Shown piece by piece: positions 50,664 through 59,950 of a stretch of DNA of 64,000 nt. Position numbers and translations under genes: made by a program. Source of the stretch: NORP110 sp051251595 (lineage in GTDB: Bacteria > Pseudomonadota > Alphaproteobacteria > Rhodobacterales > Rhodobacteraceae); the NCBI GenBank assembly GCA_051251595.1, contig JBPOFA010000013.1, positions 40,109 through 104,108 on the forward strand. Direction: 5' to 3'. Below the pieces are notes generated by a model, which saw only the letters and a list, made by a program, of their open reading frames with translations, was not told the DNA's origin and did no database searches. How positions within the stretch are numbered: the stretch's first letter is position 1; the number at the start of each line of letters is the position of its first letter.

Positions 50664-52166
50664 ATGGCAGGGCGTTCATCAACGACACTTTCACGCCGAT
50701 CCCTTTTGGCAGGGCTGGCCGCTGTGGCGGGGCAGACGGCTTATGGGGCCGGGCTGGATCGGTCCGTCAAACCTGTTCCCCGTCCAAGCGGCTTTCGCGC
50801 AGAGACAACGCAGGGTGCTGAAGCGCTGATTGCCAAGGCGCGTTTGCGCGGGGATGTCAGCTTTGTCGTCGCGAATGCCCGCACGGGGCGGATCCTGGAA
50901 ACGCATAATCCGTTGTTGGCTTTGCCGCCCGCCAGTGTGGCGAAATCGATGACGGCGCAATATGCGCTGGAAACTCTGGGACCGGCCTATGCGTTTACGA
51001 CGCGCATTGTGGCGACGGCGCCCTTGGTGGATGGCAAGATTGACGGTGATCTAATTTTGGTGGGCGGGGGTGACCCGACGCTGGACACGAATGCGCTGGC
51101 CGAATTGGCGGCGGCGCTAAAATCGACCGGGCTTTATGAAGTCACGGGGCGGTTTTTGGTCAGTTCCGGGACTTTGCCCCATATCAATCAGATTGATCCA
51201 GATCAGCCCGAACATCTGGGCTATAACCCGGCGGTTTCCGGGCTGAACCTGAATTACAACCGCGTGCATTTTGAATGGAAGCGTGCGCGGGACGCCTATA
51301 CCGTGACGATGGATGCGCGGTCGGAAAAATACCGCCCCGAGGTTGGGGTGGCCCGGATGAAGATCGCGGATCGGACGGGACCGACCTATACCTATTCAAA
51401 CGGCGGGGGCACGGAAAACTGGACCGTTGCACGTCGCGCCCTTGGAACAGGGGGCAGCCGCTGGTTGCCGGTGCGCCAGCCGGAATTATACGCAGGTGAG
51501 GTGTTTGGGATTTTTGCGCGATCCAATGGAATCGTGCTGAAATCTGCAGAATTGGTGCCGCCGGGCGCGCGGGGCATTTTGATTGTGGAACGCAAAAGCC
51601 AACCCCTGCAATATATTCTGCGGGGCATGTTGAAATATTCCAACAACCTGACGGCAGAGGTGTCGGGCATGAGCGCGAGCGTAGCGCGGGGCAAGACGAT
51701 CACGACATTGGAAGAGTCCGGGGCAGAGATGTCGCGCTGGATGCGGGGGCGCTTGGGCGCGAAGACCCCGCATTTTGTGGACCATTCCGGGTTGGGGGAT
51801 GACACGCGGATCACGTCTTCGGATCTGGTGCAGTCGCTGATCCGGATCGGGCCGGACAGCACGTTGGCCACGATCATGAAGGATGTGCCGGTTCACGATG
51901 ACAAGGGCAATCTGCGCAAAGCGTCGGATGTGTCTGTGCGCGCCAAGACGGGAACGTTGAATTTTGTCAGCGGTTTGGGTGGCTACATTTCCGTAGGCGC
52001 AAAGACCCGGCTGGCCTTTGCGATTTTTGCAGCGGACATTCCGCGCCGCGAGGCTTTGCCGATTGAACAGCGCGAACGACCACCCGGTGCCAAAGGCTGG
52101 AACAGCCAGGCGAAAAAGCTGCAATATCAGCTGATTAACAGGTGGTCGTCGCTTTATCGTGCGTGA
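50664..52166 (+). CDS. dacB: D-alanyl-D-alanine carboxypeptidase/endopeptidase (PBP4, DacB type)
   Basis: The 500-residue periplasmic penicillin-binding protein has SVAK (91-94, catalytic Ser and Lys), SNN (326-328) and KTG (428-430). A twin-arginine-like signal is visible (LSRRSLLAGLAAVAG). The insertion between SxxK and SxN is typical of PBP4 class C. It trims peptidoglycan cross-links. It starts 38 bp after nadD. Confidence 0.92.
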   Translation: MAGRSSTTLSRRSLLAGLAAVAGQTAYGAGLDRSVKPVPRPSGFRAETTQGAEALIAKARLRGDVSFVVANARTGRILETHNPLLALPPASVAKSMTAQYALETLGPAYAFTTRIVATAPLVDGKIDGDLILVGGGDPTLDTNALAELAAALKSTGLYEVTGRFLVSSGTLPHINQIDPDQPEHLGYNPAVSGLNLNYNRVHFEWKRARDAYTVTMDARSEKYRPEVGVARMKIADRTGPTYTYSNGGGTENWTVARRALGTGGSRWLPVRQPELYAGEVFGIFARSNGIVLKSAELVPPGARGILIVERKSQPLQYILRGMLKYSNNLTAEVSGMSASVARGKTITTLEESGAEMSRWMRGRLGAKTPHFVDHSGLGDDTRITSSDLVQSLIRIGPDSTLATIMKDVPVHDDKGNLRKASDVSVRAKTGTLNFVSGLGGYISVGAKTRLAFAIFAADIPRREALPIEQRERPPGAKGWNSQAKKLQYQLINRWSSLYRA

Positions 52167-52178
52167 GGTCTGTTCGCG

Positions 52179-52601
52179 TTACAGGATCATGTGACGCGCC
52201 CGTGCCCCGCGTTCGATTGCGGCGGCGTGTAGTTTGTCGATGTTCAGTTCATACCTGATTTCTTCTAACAGACGCAGTTCGGCCTCGCCCAGTTTACCGT
52301 CGGACACGGCGACTTCGCAGGCCAGCGCATAGGCCGTTTCATAGAGCTTTTCTGGCAGGTTTTCACGGATCAGGCCGAACAGCGCGTCCAGCCCGTCTTC
52401 TTCGCCGAAAAGGTCAAACACGGTTTGGGACACGGTCTTTAGGCGGTCAATGTCGTAATCCGCAAAGACCGGCAGGTTGTTGAACACAACCTGAATTTTG
52501 AGCAGCTCTGCGGTGCGCATGTTTTCGTCGGAGGCCGAGGTCGCGATCATCACTGCGATCAGGCAATCTTCGGCGGTCAGGGAATGAGAGATATCTGGCA
52601 C
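52179..52601 (-). CDS. TerB-like protein (tellurite resistance family)
   Basis: The 140-residue protein, started here at GTG 52601, has the TerB helical pattern with acidic loops (LACEVAVSDGKLGEAELRLL, IRYELNIDKLHAAAI). The in-frame upstream region has no ribosome-binding site or protein-like sequence, so the longer frame to 52778 is unlikely. The ribosome-binding site before the GTG is weak. TerB-like domains bind metals, but no ter operon lies here. The role is unknown. Confidence 0.75.
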   Translation of the reverse strand: MPDISHSLTAEDCLIAVMIATSASDENMRTAELLKIQVVFNNLPVFADYDIDRLKTVSQTVFDLFGEEDGLDALFGLIRENLPEKLYETAYALACEVAVSDGKLGEAELRLLEEIRYELNIDKLHAAAIERGARARHMIL

Positions 52602-52716
52602 TGTTCTGCTTTCTGTGTTGGGTGTCGCGCTGCAGAATATTGACCTTAGCGCTGCCCCGCAATAGGGAGTGGGCTTTGCCGGGGCAAGGGTGCCCTGAAA
52701 ACTAGGAAGAAGAACC

Positions 52717-54294
52717 ATGTCAAACCTGCGTGACGCTGCGATGAATTCAAAAGCCTGGCCCTTTGAAGAAGCGCGCAAGCTTGTGAAACGTTACGCAAAA
52801 GCCCCGCCGGAAAAGGGCTATGTGCTGTTTGAGACCGGCTATGGACCGTCTGGATTGCCCCATATTGGCACTTTTGGCGAGGTGGCGCGCACAACGATGG
52901 TGCGGCGGGCTTTTTCCGTGCTGTCTGATATTCCGACAAAGCTGTTGGTGTTTTCGGATGACATGGACGGCATGCGCAAAGTGCCCGGGAATGTGCCGAA
53001 TCCGGAAAGTCTGGAACCACATTTGCAAAAGCCGCTGACCTCGGTCCCGGATCCGTTTGGCGAATATGACAGTTTTGGCGATCACAACAACGCCATGCTC
53101 AAGCGGTTTTTGGAAACCTTTGGGTTCCAATACGACTTTGCCAGTTCGACGGAATATTACAAATCCGGCAAGATGGATGAGATCCTGCTGCGGTCGGTAG
53201 AGCGGTATGATGATCTGATGGCGATCATGTTGCCAAGTCTGCGCGAAGAGCGGCGGGAAACGTATAGTATCTTTTTGCCAATTTCGCCCAGCACGGGGCG
53301 TGTTTTGTATGTGCCGATCCGGGATGTGAACGCCAAGGATGGCACGATCACATTCGATGATGAGGATGGCACGGAATGCACCGTTCCGGTGACGGGCGGC
53401 AACGTCAAATTGCAGTGGAAGCCGGATTTCGGTGCGCGCTGGGCGGCGCTGGACGTTGATTTTGAGATGTATGGCAAGGATCATTCCACCAACACGAAGA
53501 TCTATGACGGGATTTGCCGTGTTCTGGGCGGGCGTGCGCCAGAGCATTATGTTTACGAGATGTTTCTGGACGATCAGGGCGGCAAGATTTCCAAGTCTTC
53601 CGGCAATGGCATCGCTGTTGACGACTGGTTGGCCTATGCCAGCCCGGAAAGTCTGAGCTATTTCATGTTTATGAAGCCGCGCACGGCCAAGCGGTTGTAT
53701 TTTGATGTGATCCCGAAAGCGGTGGATGAGTATCACCAGCAGCTGCGGGCCTATGCGGATCAGGATGATGCTGCGCGGTTGAACAACCCGGTTTTCCACA
53801 TTCACGGGCATAATGTGCCTGCGTCCAATCTGGCGGTGCCATTTGCGATGTTGTTGAATTTGGCGGCGGTTTCAGCGGCTGAAAACAAGGACCGGATGTG
53901 GGGCTTTATCCAGCGGTATCAACCAGATGCCTCGCCCGAAACGCATCCCGATCTGGATCAGGCGGCCGGGTTTGCCGTGCGCTATTACAATGACTTCATC
54001 AAGCCGAACCGAGAGTTCCGCTTGCCCGATGACAGGGAACGCGCTGCGTTGGGTGATCTGGTTGAACGGTTGAAGGTCTGGGACGGTGGCTTGGATGCAG
54101 GAGAACTGCAATCTATGGTGTTTGCCGTTGGCAAAGAGCATGGGTTTGAGCCGCTGCGCGACTGGTTCAAGGCGCTTTACGAGGTCTTGTTGGGCGCAAG
54201 TCAGGGGCCGCGTTTTGGTGGGTTCATTGCGCTTTATGGCGTGGATGAGACGATTGCGCTGATCGAAAAGGCGCTTGCCGGAGAGCTCGTTTAA
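52717..54294 (+). CDS. lysK: Lysyl-tRNA synthetase, class I
   Basis: The 525-residue class I LysRS, unrelated in fold to the class II form of E. coli. HIGH is HIGT (49-52) in PSGLPHIGTFGE, and KMSKS is KISKS (290-294) in GGKISKSSGNG. Class I LysRS is normal in alphaproteobacteria. The start at 52717 has GAAGAA close to the ATG. No class II lysS is seen in the window. Confidence 0.96.
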   Translation: MSNLRDAAMNSKAWPFEEARKLVKRYAKAPPEKGYVLFETGYGPSGLPHIGTFGEVARTTMVRRAFSVLSDIPTKLLVFSDDMDGMRKVPGNVPNPESLEPHLQKPLTSVPDPFGEYDSFGDHNNAMLKRFLETFGFQYDFASSTEYYKSGKMDEILLRSVERYDDLMAIMLPSLREERRETYSIFLPISPSTGRVLYVPIRDVNAKDGTITFDDEDGTECTVPVTGGNVKLQWKPDFGARWAALDVDFEMYGKDHSTNTKIYDGICRVLGGRAPEHYVYEMFLDDQGGKISKSSGNGIAVDDWLAYASPESLSYFMFMKPRTAKRLYFDVIPKAVDEYHQQLRAYADQDDAARLNNPVFHIHGHNVPASNLAVPFAMLLNLAAVSAAENKDRMWGFIQRYQPDASPETHPDLDQAAGFAVRYYNDFIKPNREFRLPDDRERAALGDLVERLKVWDGGLDAGELQSMVFAVGKEHGFEPLRDWFKALYEVLLGASQGPRFGGFIALYGVDETIALIEKALAGELV

Positions 54295-54321
54295 CCCGCG
54301 ATCTGTCGAGATGTGATTTGA

Positions 54322-54364
54322 CCTGATCCGCCGCTGCACTATTTTTTGCATGTGGTGGATCAGG
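54322..54364 (+). promoter_or_regulatory. Hairpin that overlaps the ribosome-binding site of the DUF4864 gene
   Basis: CCTGATCC (54322-54329) pairs with GGATCAGG (54357-54364), and the stem extends to about 13 bp with two G-U pairs. The loop is 17 nt and AT-rich. The right arm includes the first half of the AGGAGG (54362-54367) before ATG 54373, so translation could depend on opening the stem. Confidence 0.55.
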
Positions 54365-54372
54365 AGGTTTCT

Positions 54373-54774
54373 ATGCGACGGATTGTGGTGGGGTTCATTT
54401 TCGTGTTGTTGGCAAGTCTGCCAGCGCGGGCGCAGAGCGAGGCGGTTCGGTCCGTCATTCAACAACAGGTCGAGGCGTTTCAGGCCAATGACAATGCACG
54501 GGCGTTTTCCTTTGCCAGCCCAAGTTTGCAGCAGATGTTCCGGAGCTCTGACAATTTTGTAGCCATGGTGCAGCGGGGCTATCCGATGGTTTGGCGGCCC
54601 TCGGATGTAGAGTTTTCATCCCTGCGGTCAGAGCAGGGGCGGCAGTTTCAGACGGTGATTTTCACGGATCAGCAAGGCGACCGGCACGCGCTGGAATATG
54701 AATTAAGTGACGCCGAAGGAGACTGGCGGATTTATTCCGTGGTGTATCTCAAAACGCCGGATGTCGGCGTTTAG
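54373..54774 (+). CDS. DUF4864-domain exported protein
   Basis: The 133-residue protein starts at ATG 54373 with AGGAGG upstream. It has a signal peptide (about 1-20, ending PARA-QSEAV). The mature part shows the DUF4864 pattern VIQQQVEAFQANDNARAFSF and EFSSLRSEQGRQFQTVIF. These proteins are secreted and of unknown function. The stop overlaps the convergent gene by four bases. Confidence 0.8.
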   Translation: MRRIVVGFIFVLLASLPARAQSEAVRSVIQQQVEAFQANDNARAFSFASPSLQQMFRSSDNFVAMVQRGYPMVWRPSDVEFSSLRSEQGRQFQTVIFTDQQGDRHALEYELSDAEGDWRIYSVVYLKTPDVGV

Positions 54775-55193
54775 CCAAAGGTCAGCACGGCCAGAATTAC
54801 AGTCAGAACGGCGACGGCAAGGCTTGCCTGGCCCAGAAATTTCATGCGTTTTGCGTCAGGCGGTGTCCCGGCGGCTTTGGCGCGTGACACGGTCACGTTC
54901 GCGATGACGGACAGGATCGTCAGCACAAGAACGGCGGTCATTTTGACGTGGAACATGGGGTTCCCAAAGACGCCGGTTCCCATTGATGTGGAGATCAGCA
55001 AAAGACCTGTGAACCACAACAGAACCAGCCCAATGGTAGAGGCCGCGCCGAAGGACAGGCGAATGGCGCCGATCTGCGGCATGGCGGCGGGCGGGATGCT
55101 GGCCATGCGCAACCCGACGAGCTGATTTGCGACGCCGGCGCCGATGGCGACGGAAAAGCTGAGAAAGTGAATGATTTTTAGAAATTCGTACAT
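54771..55193 (-). CDS. Small inner-membrane protein (CopD/DUF2269-like)
   Basis: The 140-residue protein has four hydrophobic segments (about 4-25, 47-68, 82-102, 122-140). The start MYEFLKIIHFLSFSVAIGAG places a His in the first segment, and an HVKMTAVL in the third. This resembles the CopD/DUF2269 type of cytochrome-like or copper membrane proteins. The function is unknown. Confidence 0.65.
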   Translation of the reverse strand: MYEFLKIIHFLSFSVAIGAGVANQLVGLRMASIPPAAMPQIGAIRLSFGAASTIGLVLLWFTGLLLISTSMGTGVFGNPMFHVKMTAVLVLTILSVIANVTVSRAKAAGTPPDAKRMKFLGQASLAVAVLTVILAVLTFG

Positions 55194-55412
55194 GCGGCCC
55201 CCATTGTTGGGGGGACTGTGCGGACAAATGCAGGGCCGGTCAAGGCTGGGCTGCGTTCGGTGGGGCAGGGCTGTTTTAACCTGTGAGGCCTAGTGTCCTG
55301 CGCAAGAGGCCGGACTGGCCGATTTCATGACCCGATTCACATTTTGAGCATCCGTTTCCCGCATTTGTCCGGGCGGCGGATGGCTTTGGTGATCCCAAGA
55401 AAGGCAATGCGA

Positions 55413-57704
55413 ATGAACAAGGCGATTACGGACGGGCTGGTTTTTATGCCACCACAATTTTCGACGGGGCTGGATGTTTGGTCCAGTCAGGACGGCACGC
55501 CCGGTTCGGCCACCTATGACGGGGCGGGGAATGCGGCGCTTGTTCCGGCGGATCAGGATTTTGGCGGCTGTCTGGAGCTGCAAAAAACCGATGCGACGCA
55601 AAAGCTGCGCTATATGGGGCAGACGACGATTTTGCCGGGCTGTTATGTGCGGGTGCGTGCGCGGGTTAAGGCGATCAGCGGCAATCTGCCGTCTGTGCGC
55701 ATTGCGGCCTGGGCCGGAGGGGCGGGGAATGCCCATGTGACCGGGCTGAACGAGGTCGGCCCAAGCGTTTCGTTGACAGCCTATGGGGAAGTGGTCGAGA
55801 TCAGTGCGATCATCGGGACCGGCGCGCGTGGTGGTGTGGACATGGTCTGGAACAACGCGGCGATCTATGCCCATGTCGGGCTGGATCTGACGGGCAGCAA
55901 TGGCGGCGTGGTTCGGGTTGATGATTTGATCGTCGAGGATATCACCAGCGCGTATTACCGTGACATGATGGATTGGGTCGATGTGCGCGATTATGGCGCG
56001 GTTGGTGATGGCGTCACGGATGACAGCTTGGCCTTTGAGGCGGCAGACATGGCCGCAGCGGGGCGTGAGGTTGTGGTGCCCGCGGGCGTTTACCATCTGG
56101 CCAATCACGTTTCGATGGCCAACCCGGTGCGGTTTGAGGGCACGGTGACGATGCCTGCGGATCAACGCTTGGTGCTGCGCGGGAATTATGAGCTGCGCCC
56201 TTATGTCGAGGCTTTTGGCGATGAGCTGTTGGGGTTCAAGAAGGCGTTTCAGGCGTTGTTGAATTTTTCCAACCATGAATCACTGGATATGAATGGGTTG
56301 CGCATTGATGTGGATGGCCCGATTGATTTGCAGGCGGCAGAAGGGTCCAAATCGACCTTTGAGGTGCGGCGGGTCATTCGCAACGGTCAGTTCAATGCGG
56401 TGGCCAGCGCGAACTGGGATCCGACGGTTGTGTCGTCACAGGGGACATATTCGGCGGCCAGTCCATCGGTTCTGAGCAATGTTTCGAATGTCGCCAATAT
56501 CGCCGTTGGGTCCTTGGTTGAAGGGACTGGTGTCGGGCGAGAGGTTTATGTGACCGCGCGCAATGTTGGCGCGGGGACGTTGACGCTAAGCCAGCCGTTG
56601 CACAATGCTGTGGGCACGCAAAGCTACAGCTTTACCCGGTTCAAATACATTCTGGATTGTTCGGGGTTTTCAAAGTTTTCCAAGTTCACGCTGACGGATG
56701 TTGAGTTTCAGTGCAACTCTGTCGCCAATGGGATTTTGCTGGCCCCGGCGGGGCAGACTTTTCATCTGAAGGACAGCTTTGTCACCAAGCCGCTGGATCG
56801 CGGGGTGACGTCACACGGGCGCGGCTGTCAGGATTTGCAGATTGATCGGTGCCATTTTGTATCGAGCGAACAGCAGGTTGCGGCGACGGCGCGCAAATGT
56901 GTGGCGTTCAATGTGAATGCCAATGATGCCAAGATCCGGGAAAACCGGTTTGAACGGTTCCGCCATACTGGCGTGATCCACGGCACCGGCCATTTGTTGG
57001 TGGGGAACCATTTATTCCAGGGAGATGATCTGTTGGATGCGCCTCGGCTGGGCGGGCTGATTTTTACCTATCCAAACGTCAAATCCGTGATCACCGGGAA
57101 TTACATCGACAATTGTTCGATTGAATGGACCAACGAACATGATGCGGCCCCTGATTTTGGGGTTGAGTTTTCCTTTGGCGGGTTGACGGTCACGGGGAAT
57201 ATTTTCACCGCAAGCGATGCGGCGAGCTGGTTCAACTGGATTGTGCTGAAACCTTTCGGGGCGGGGCATTTCATTCAAGGTCTTAGCGTGATCGGCAATA
57301 CGTTTAAGGCGATCAATGGCAGCGTGGACCGGATTGAATCGGTGGATAGCTCTATCGCGGGTCTGGATTTTGGGCGCAGTCGCAATGTGGTTTTTGAGGG
57401 CAACACGTTTAACAGCGTGACGCAGGCGACGATCAATCCGGTGACGTTGGAGTTCAATCAGAACTCGGATGCGACCAGCTGGACGTTGAACAGCGGTGCT
57501 TATCTGCCGTTTCAGGGCTGGGCGCGCAATGTGACGAGCGTGGTGACGGAGGGGCCGATCACCAACGGCTCTGGCGCGACGGTGTTCACGCAGCCCTATG
57601 CCACGACGAATTACGGGGCCGGAAATGATCAGGTGCAACTGACATGGTCCGAGCCGTGCAAGGGGCGGGTGGTTGTCACAACGCGGATGGACAACCCGTT
57701 CTAG
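55413..57704 (+). CDS. Right-handed beta-helix protein (pectate lyase-like)
   Basis: The 763-residue protein starts at ATG 55413 (MNKAITDGLVFMPPQFSTGL, AAGG before it). An N-terminal domain (about 1-185) is of carbohydrate-binding type. The motif DYGAVGDGVTDD at about 195 marks the start of a parallel beta-helix of the pectate lyase 3/glycosyl hydrolase 28 superfamily, with repeats of N-G-N and V-x-G-N-x-F (VTGNIFTAS, VIGNTFKAI, FEGNTFNSV). It may act on or bind a surface polysaccharide. It lacks a clear signal peptide. A tail-spike origin is possible but no phage genes are near. Confidence 0.8.
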   Translation: MNKAITDGLVFMPPQFSTGLDVWSSQDGTPGSATYDGAGNAALVPADQDFGGCLELQKTDATQKLRYMGQTTILPGCYVRVRARVKAISGNLPSVRIAAWAGGAGNAHVTGLNEVGPSVSLTAYGEVVEISAIIGTGARGGVDMVWNNAAIYAHVGLDLTGSNGGVVRVDDLIVEDITSAYYRDMMDWVDVRDYGAVGDGVTDDSLAFEAADMAAAGREVVVPAGVYHLANHVSMANPVRFEGTVTMPADQRLVLRGNYELRPYVEAFGDELLGFKKAFQALLNFSNHESLDMNGLRIDVDGPIDLQAAEGSKSTFEVRRVIRNGQFNAVASANWDPTVVSSQGTYSAASPSVLSNVSNVANIAVGSLVEGTGVGREVYVTARNVGAGTLTLSQPLHNAVGTQSYSFTRFKYILDCSGFSKFSKFTLTDVEFQCNSVANGILLAPAGQTFHLKDSFVTKPLDRGVTSHGRGCQDLQIDRCHFVSSEQQVAATARKCVAFNVNANDAKIRENRFERFRHTGVIHGTGHLLVGNHLFQGDDLLDAPRLGGLIFTYPNVKSVITGNYIDNCSIEWTNEHDAAPDFGVEFSFGGLTVTGNIFTASDAASWFNWIVLKPFGAGHFIQGLSVIGNTFKAINGSVDRIESVDSSIAGLDFGRSRNVVFEGNTFNSVTQATINPVTLEFNQNSDATSWTLNSGAYLPFQGWARNVTSVVTEGPITNGSGATVFTQPYATTNYGAGNDQVQLTWSEPCKGRVVVTTRMDNPF

Positions 57705-58189
57705 GCGGTCGGGGGAATGAGATCCTCTGGCGTCAGCGTGTAGGCCTTGCCAAAGCCGCCATTGAGCGCGGCACTGGTTGGGTGGAACAGGACAAATCCG
57801 AAATCGGAAAACCCAAGGTAAAGTTTCGATTTCGGATTGATGGTTTGGTAATGCGCGCGCAAGGGGGCGTCTTTGTCTTTGGCGATGAACTCTGCCCGTG
57901 CCGACAGGGTCAGGCGCGGGAATGCCAGGGGGTCGCCCTTGTCCGGGGCGGTTCCGATCAGCAGCGAACAGTTCGGGTTTCGTTGCAGGGCTGTGGTGTG
58001 AAAGGCCAGGGTTGAAATCAGTGTCATCGGGGTGCTGTCTGGCGCAAGGGCCAGGGCGATCCGGCTGACAAAGGGCACGCCGCTGTCCGGGTGGATCACA
58101 CCCAAAGCGGCGTGCTTTTCGCCCCGCATCAGGTCATGAGCCAGGGCGCGGGCGTCGTCATCGGTTGGGCGGATCGGTGATTTCTTCAT
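57701..58189 (-). CDS. Pyridoxamine 5'-phosphate oxidase-like / HugZ-type protein
   Basis: The 162-residue protein has the split-barrel flavin-binding fold: ALGVIHPDSGVPFVSRIALA, STLAFHTTALQRNPNCSLLIG and LTLSARAEFI. These phrases match the N-terminal domain of HugZ haem-degrading proteins, but the C-terminal haem-binding part is not present. FMN binding and an oxidoreductase role are likely; the substrate is unknown. Its stop shares CTAG with that of the beta-helix gene. Confidence 0.75.
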   Translation of the reverse strand: MKKSPIRPTDDDARALAHDLMRGEKHAALGVIHPDSGVPFVSRIALALAPDSTPMTLISTLAFHTTALQRNPNCSLLIGTAPDKGDPLAFPRLTLSARAEFIAKDKDAPLRAHYQTINPKSKLYLGFSDFGFVLFHPTSAALNGGFGKAYTLTPEDLIPPTA

Positions 58190-58313
58190 GGGGTGATTTT
58201 AGGCCTGCGCGGGCGGCTCTGCAATGGAGCGCGGGGCGGGTGCTCATTTTCAGAACAGGCGGGTCTGTCTTGTAGGTCTGGTCATTTTCGCCGGGATCGT
58301 TCAAATCCAAGGG

Positions 58314-58886
58314 ATGACGGAAGATGATCTGAAGCTGGCCCTTGCGGACCGCGACGCCTTGCCAGAGGCGTTGCGTGTTTTGCTAGAGGATTTTCCCAGA
58401 GCTGGTTGGGAGGCGCATCCGAATTTTAACGGGTTGGTGCAGTTCTGGTTGGAGCGCCACGTGATGTTCCGCAAATTGCTGGGGATGTTACAGGATGACA
58501 GCCGCGCGATGTTGGATCGCAACATGGATGCACGGGCCTATGCCGCGCGATTGTCGCGGTTTGGCGGGATGATGCTGGATCAGTTGCACGGGCATCATCA
58601 GATTGAAGATCATCAATATTTCCCGAAACTGAAGGTTCTGGATGCGCGGTTAGAGCGTGGTTTTGATATTTTGGACAAAGACCACCACGCGTTGGATGGT
58701 CTGCTGAACAGGTTTGCCGAGTCTGCCAATGGCGTGTTGGGCGCGATTGCTGACCCGGTTGCCGCGCATGATGCAACCGGTGCTTTCGCGGCAGAGTTGA
58801 CCAGCTTTGAGCGCATGCTGAACCGACATCTTCTGGATGAGGAAGATCTGATTGTACCGGTTATCCTAAAGAACGAGGTACGTTGA
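58314..58886 (+). CDS. Hemerythrin HHE-domain protein
   Basis: The 190-residue protein starts at ATG 58314. Iron-ligand histidines appear in the four-helix pattern: FWLERHVMFRKLL, LHGHHQIEDHQYFPKL (HxxxE), DKDHHALDGLL and HLLDEEDLIVPVIL. The HHE fold binds a di-iron site and oxygen, NO or acts in iron homeostasis; the specific role is unknown. Confidence 0.85.
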   Translation: MTEDDLKLALADRDALPEALRVLLEDFPRAGWEAHPNFNGLVQFWLERHVMFRKLLGMLQDDSRAMLDRNMDARAYAARLSRFGGMMLDQLHGHHQIEDHQYFPKLKVLDARLERGFDILDKDHHALDGLLNRFAESANGVLGAIADPVAAHDATGAFAAELTSFERMLNRHLLDEEDLIVPVILKNEVR

Positions 58887-58912
58887 TCGGGTTTCACTGG
58901 CAACCCGAGTGG

Positions 58913-59791
58913 CTATGCTTTGGGGCCGCGTGAGGCCCCCATAAGGCGCTGATAAACGGCGGAAAAGTCCTTGCCCGCACCGTCGCCCGCCACGAAATCG
59001 CTGTAGATTTCCGTGGCCGCTGCGCCAAAGGGGGTGCTGGCGTCTGCGAGCTCGGCCGCGCCCTGGGCCAGGCGCAGGTCCTTGAGCATCAACTCTGATG
59101 CAAAACCCGGGGCATAGTCGTGATCCGCCGGGCTGTCGGGGCCGACACCGGGAAGCGGGCAATAGGTGTTGACCGACCAGCAAGACCCTGACGAGGTTGA
59201 AATGACGTCAAACAGCCGTTGCGGATCCAGCCCCAGCTTTTGCCCCATGGCGAAGGCTTCGGATGTTGCGAGCATTGAAATGCCCAGCAGCATATTGTTG
59301 CACAGCTTGGCGATTTGCCCGGCGCCGGCGTCGCCGCAATGGACGGATTTTTGGCCCATGACTGCGAAGAGGGGCTGCGCGCGGTCAAAGCTTTCCGCGC
59401 TGCCGCCAACCATGAAGGTCAGCGTGCCAGCGATTGCACCAAAGGATCCGCCTGACACAGGCGCGTCCAGGGACATCGCGCCTTTTGCTGCCGCCAGATC
59501 ATGGGCGGCGCGCGCGCTTTCGACATCAACGGTCGAACAATCAACAAGCAATTGATCTGCGGTGAGGACATCGGAAATGTCCTGCATGACACTGCCAAGG
59601 GCGGCCCCATGTGGCAGCATGGTTATGACGACCTGAGCGTTTTGCGCGGCGGCGCGTGCGCTGCTGGTCAAAGTGACTCCTTCGGGATGCACATCCGACA
59701 GATCAAAGCCCAAAACCTTATGACCGGCCTTGGCCAGGTTTGCGGCCATGCCGTGGCCCATATTGCCAAGCCCGATAAATGCAATCTTCAT
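58913..59791 (-). CDS. mmsB: 3-hydroxyisobutyrate dehydrogenase
   Basis: The 292-residue NAD-dependent enzyme of valine breakdown oxidises 3-hydroxyisobutyrate. The Rossmann motif GLGNMGHGMA is at the start. DAPVSGGSFGAIAGTLTFMV and the catalytic-lysine region GAGQIAKLCNNMLLG are the family signatures. No other valine-pathway gene is adjacent, so related beta-hydroxyacids are possible. Confidence 0.9.
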   Translation of the reverse strand: MKIAFIGLGNMGHGMAANLAKAGHKVLGFDLSDVHPEGVTLTSSARAAAQNAQVVITMLPHGAALGSVMQDISDVLTADQLLVDCSTVDVESARAAHDLAAAKGAMSLDAPVSGGSFGAIAGTLTFMVGGSAESFDRAQPLFAVMGQKSVHCGDAGAGQIAKLCNNMLLGISMLATSEAFAMGQKLGLDPQRLFDVISTSSGSCWSVNTYCPLPGVGPDSPADHDYAPGFASELMLKDLRLAQGAAELADASTPFGAAATEIYSDFVAGDGAGKDFSAVYQRLMGASRGPKA

Positions 59792-59950
59792 CCTGATCCT
59801 CCCGCGTTCGAATGTGACGTGCCTTTGGGGGCATATTGTCGTTTGGGTGTTGAAATGAACAGGCGAAAGCCGCCTGTTGGTCCTTGCCGCTGTATGTTCA
59901 TGCGAAATTTTGGCGGTTGGAGGACGTTTTGATCTCGTTCCTCGAGGGCA

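Noticed and set aside
52747..53811. 354-residue minus-strand open frame opposite lysK
   Set aside because: Shadow of a clear class I LysRS gene.
55290..56276. 328-residue minus-strand open frame opposite the beta-helix gene
   Set aside because: Shadow with very high Arg/His content; no ribosome-binding site.
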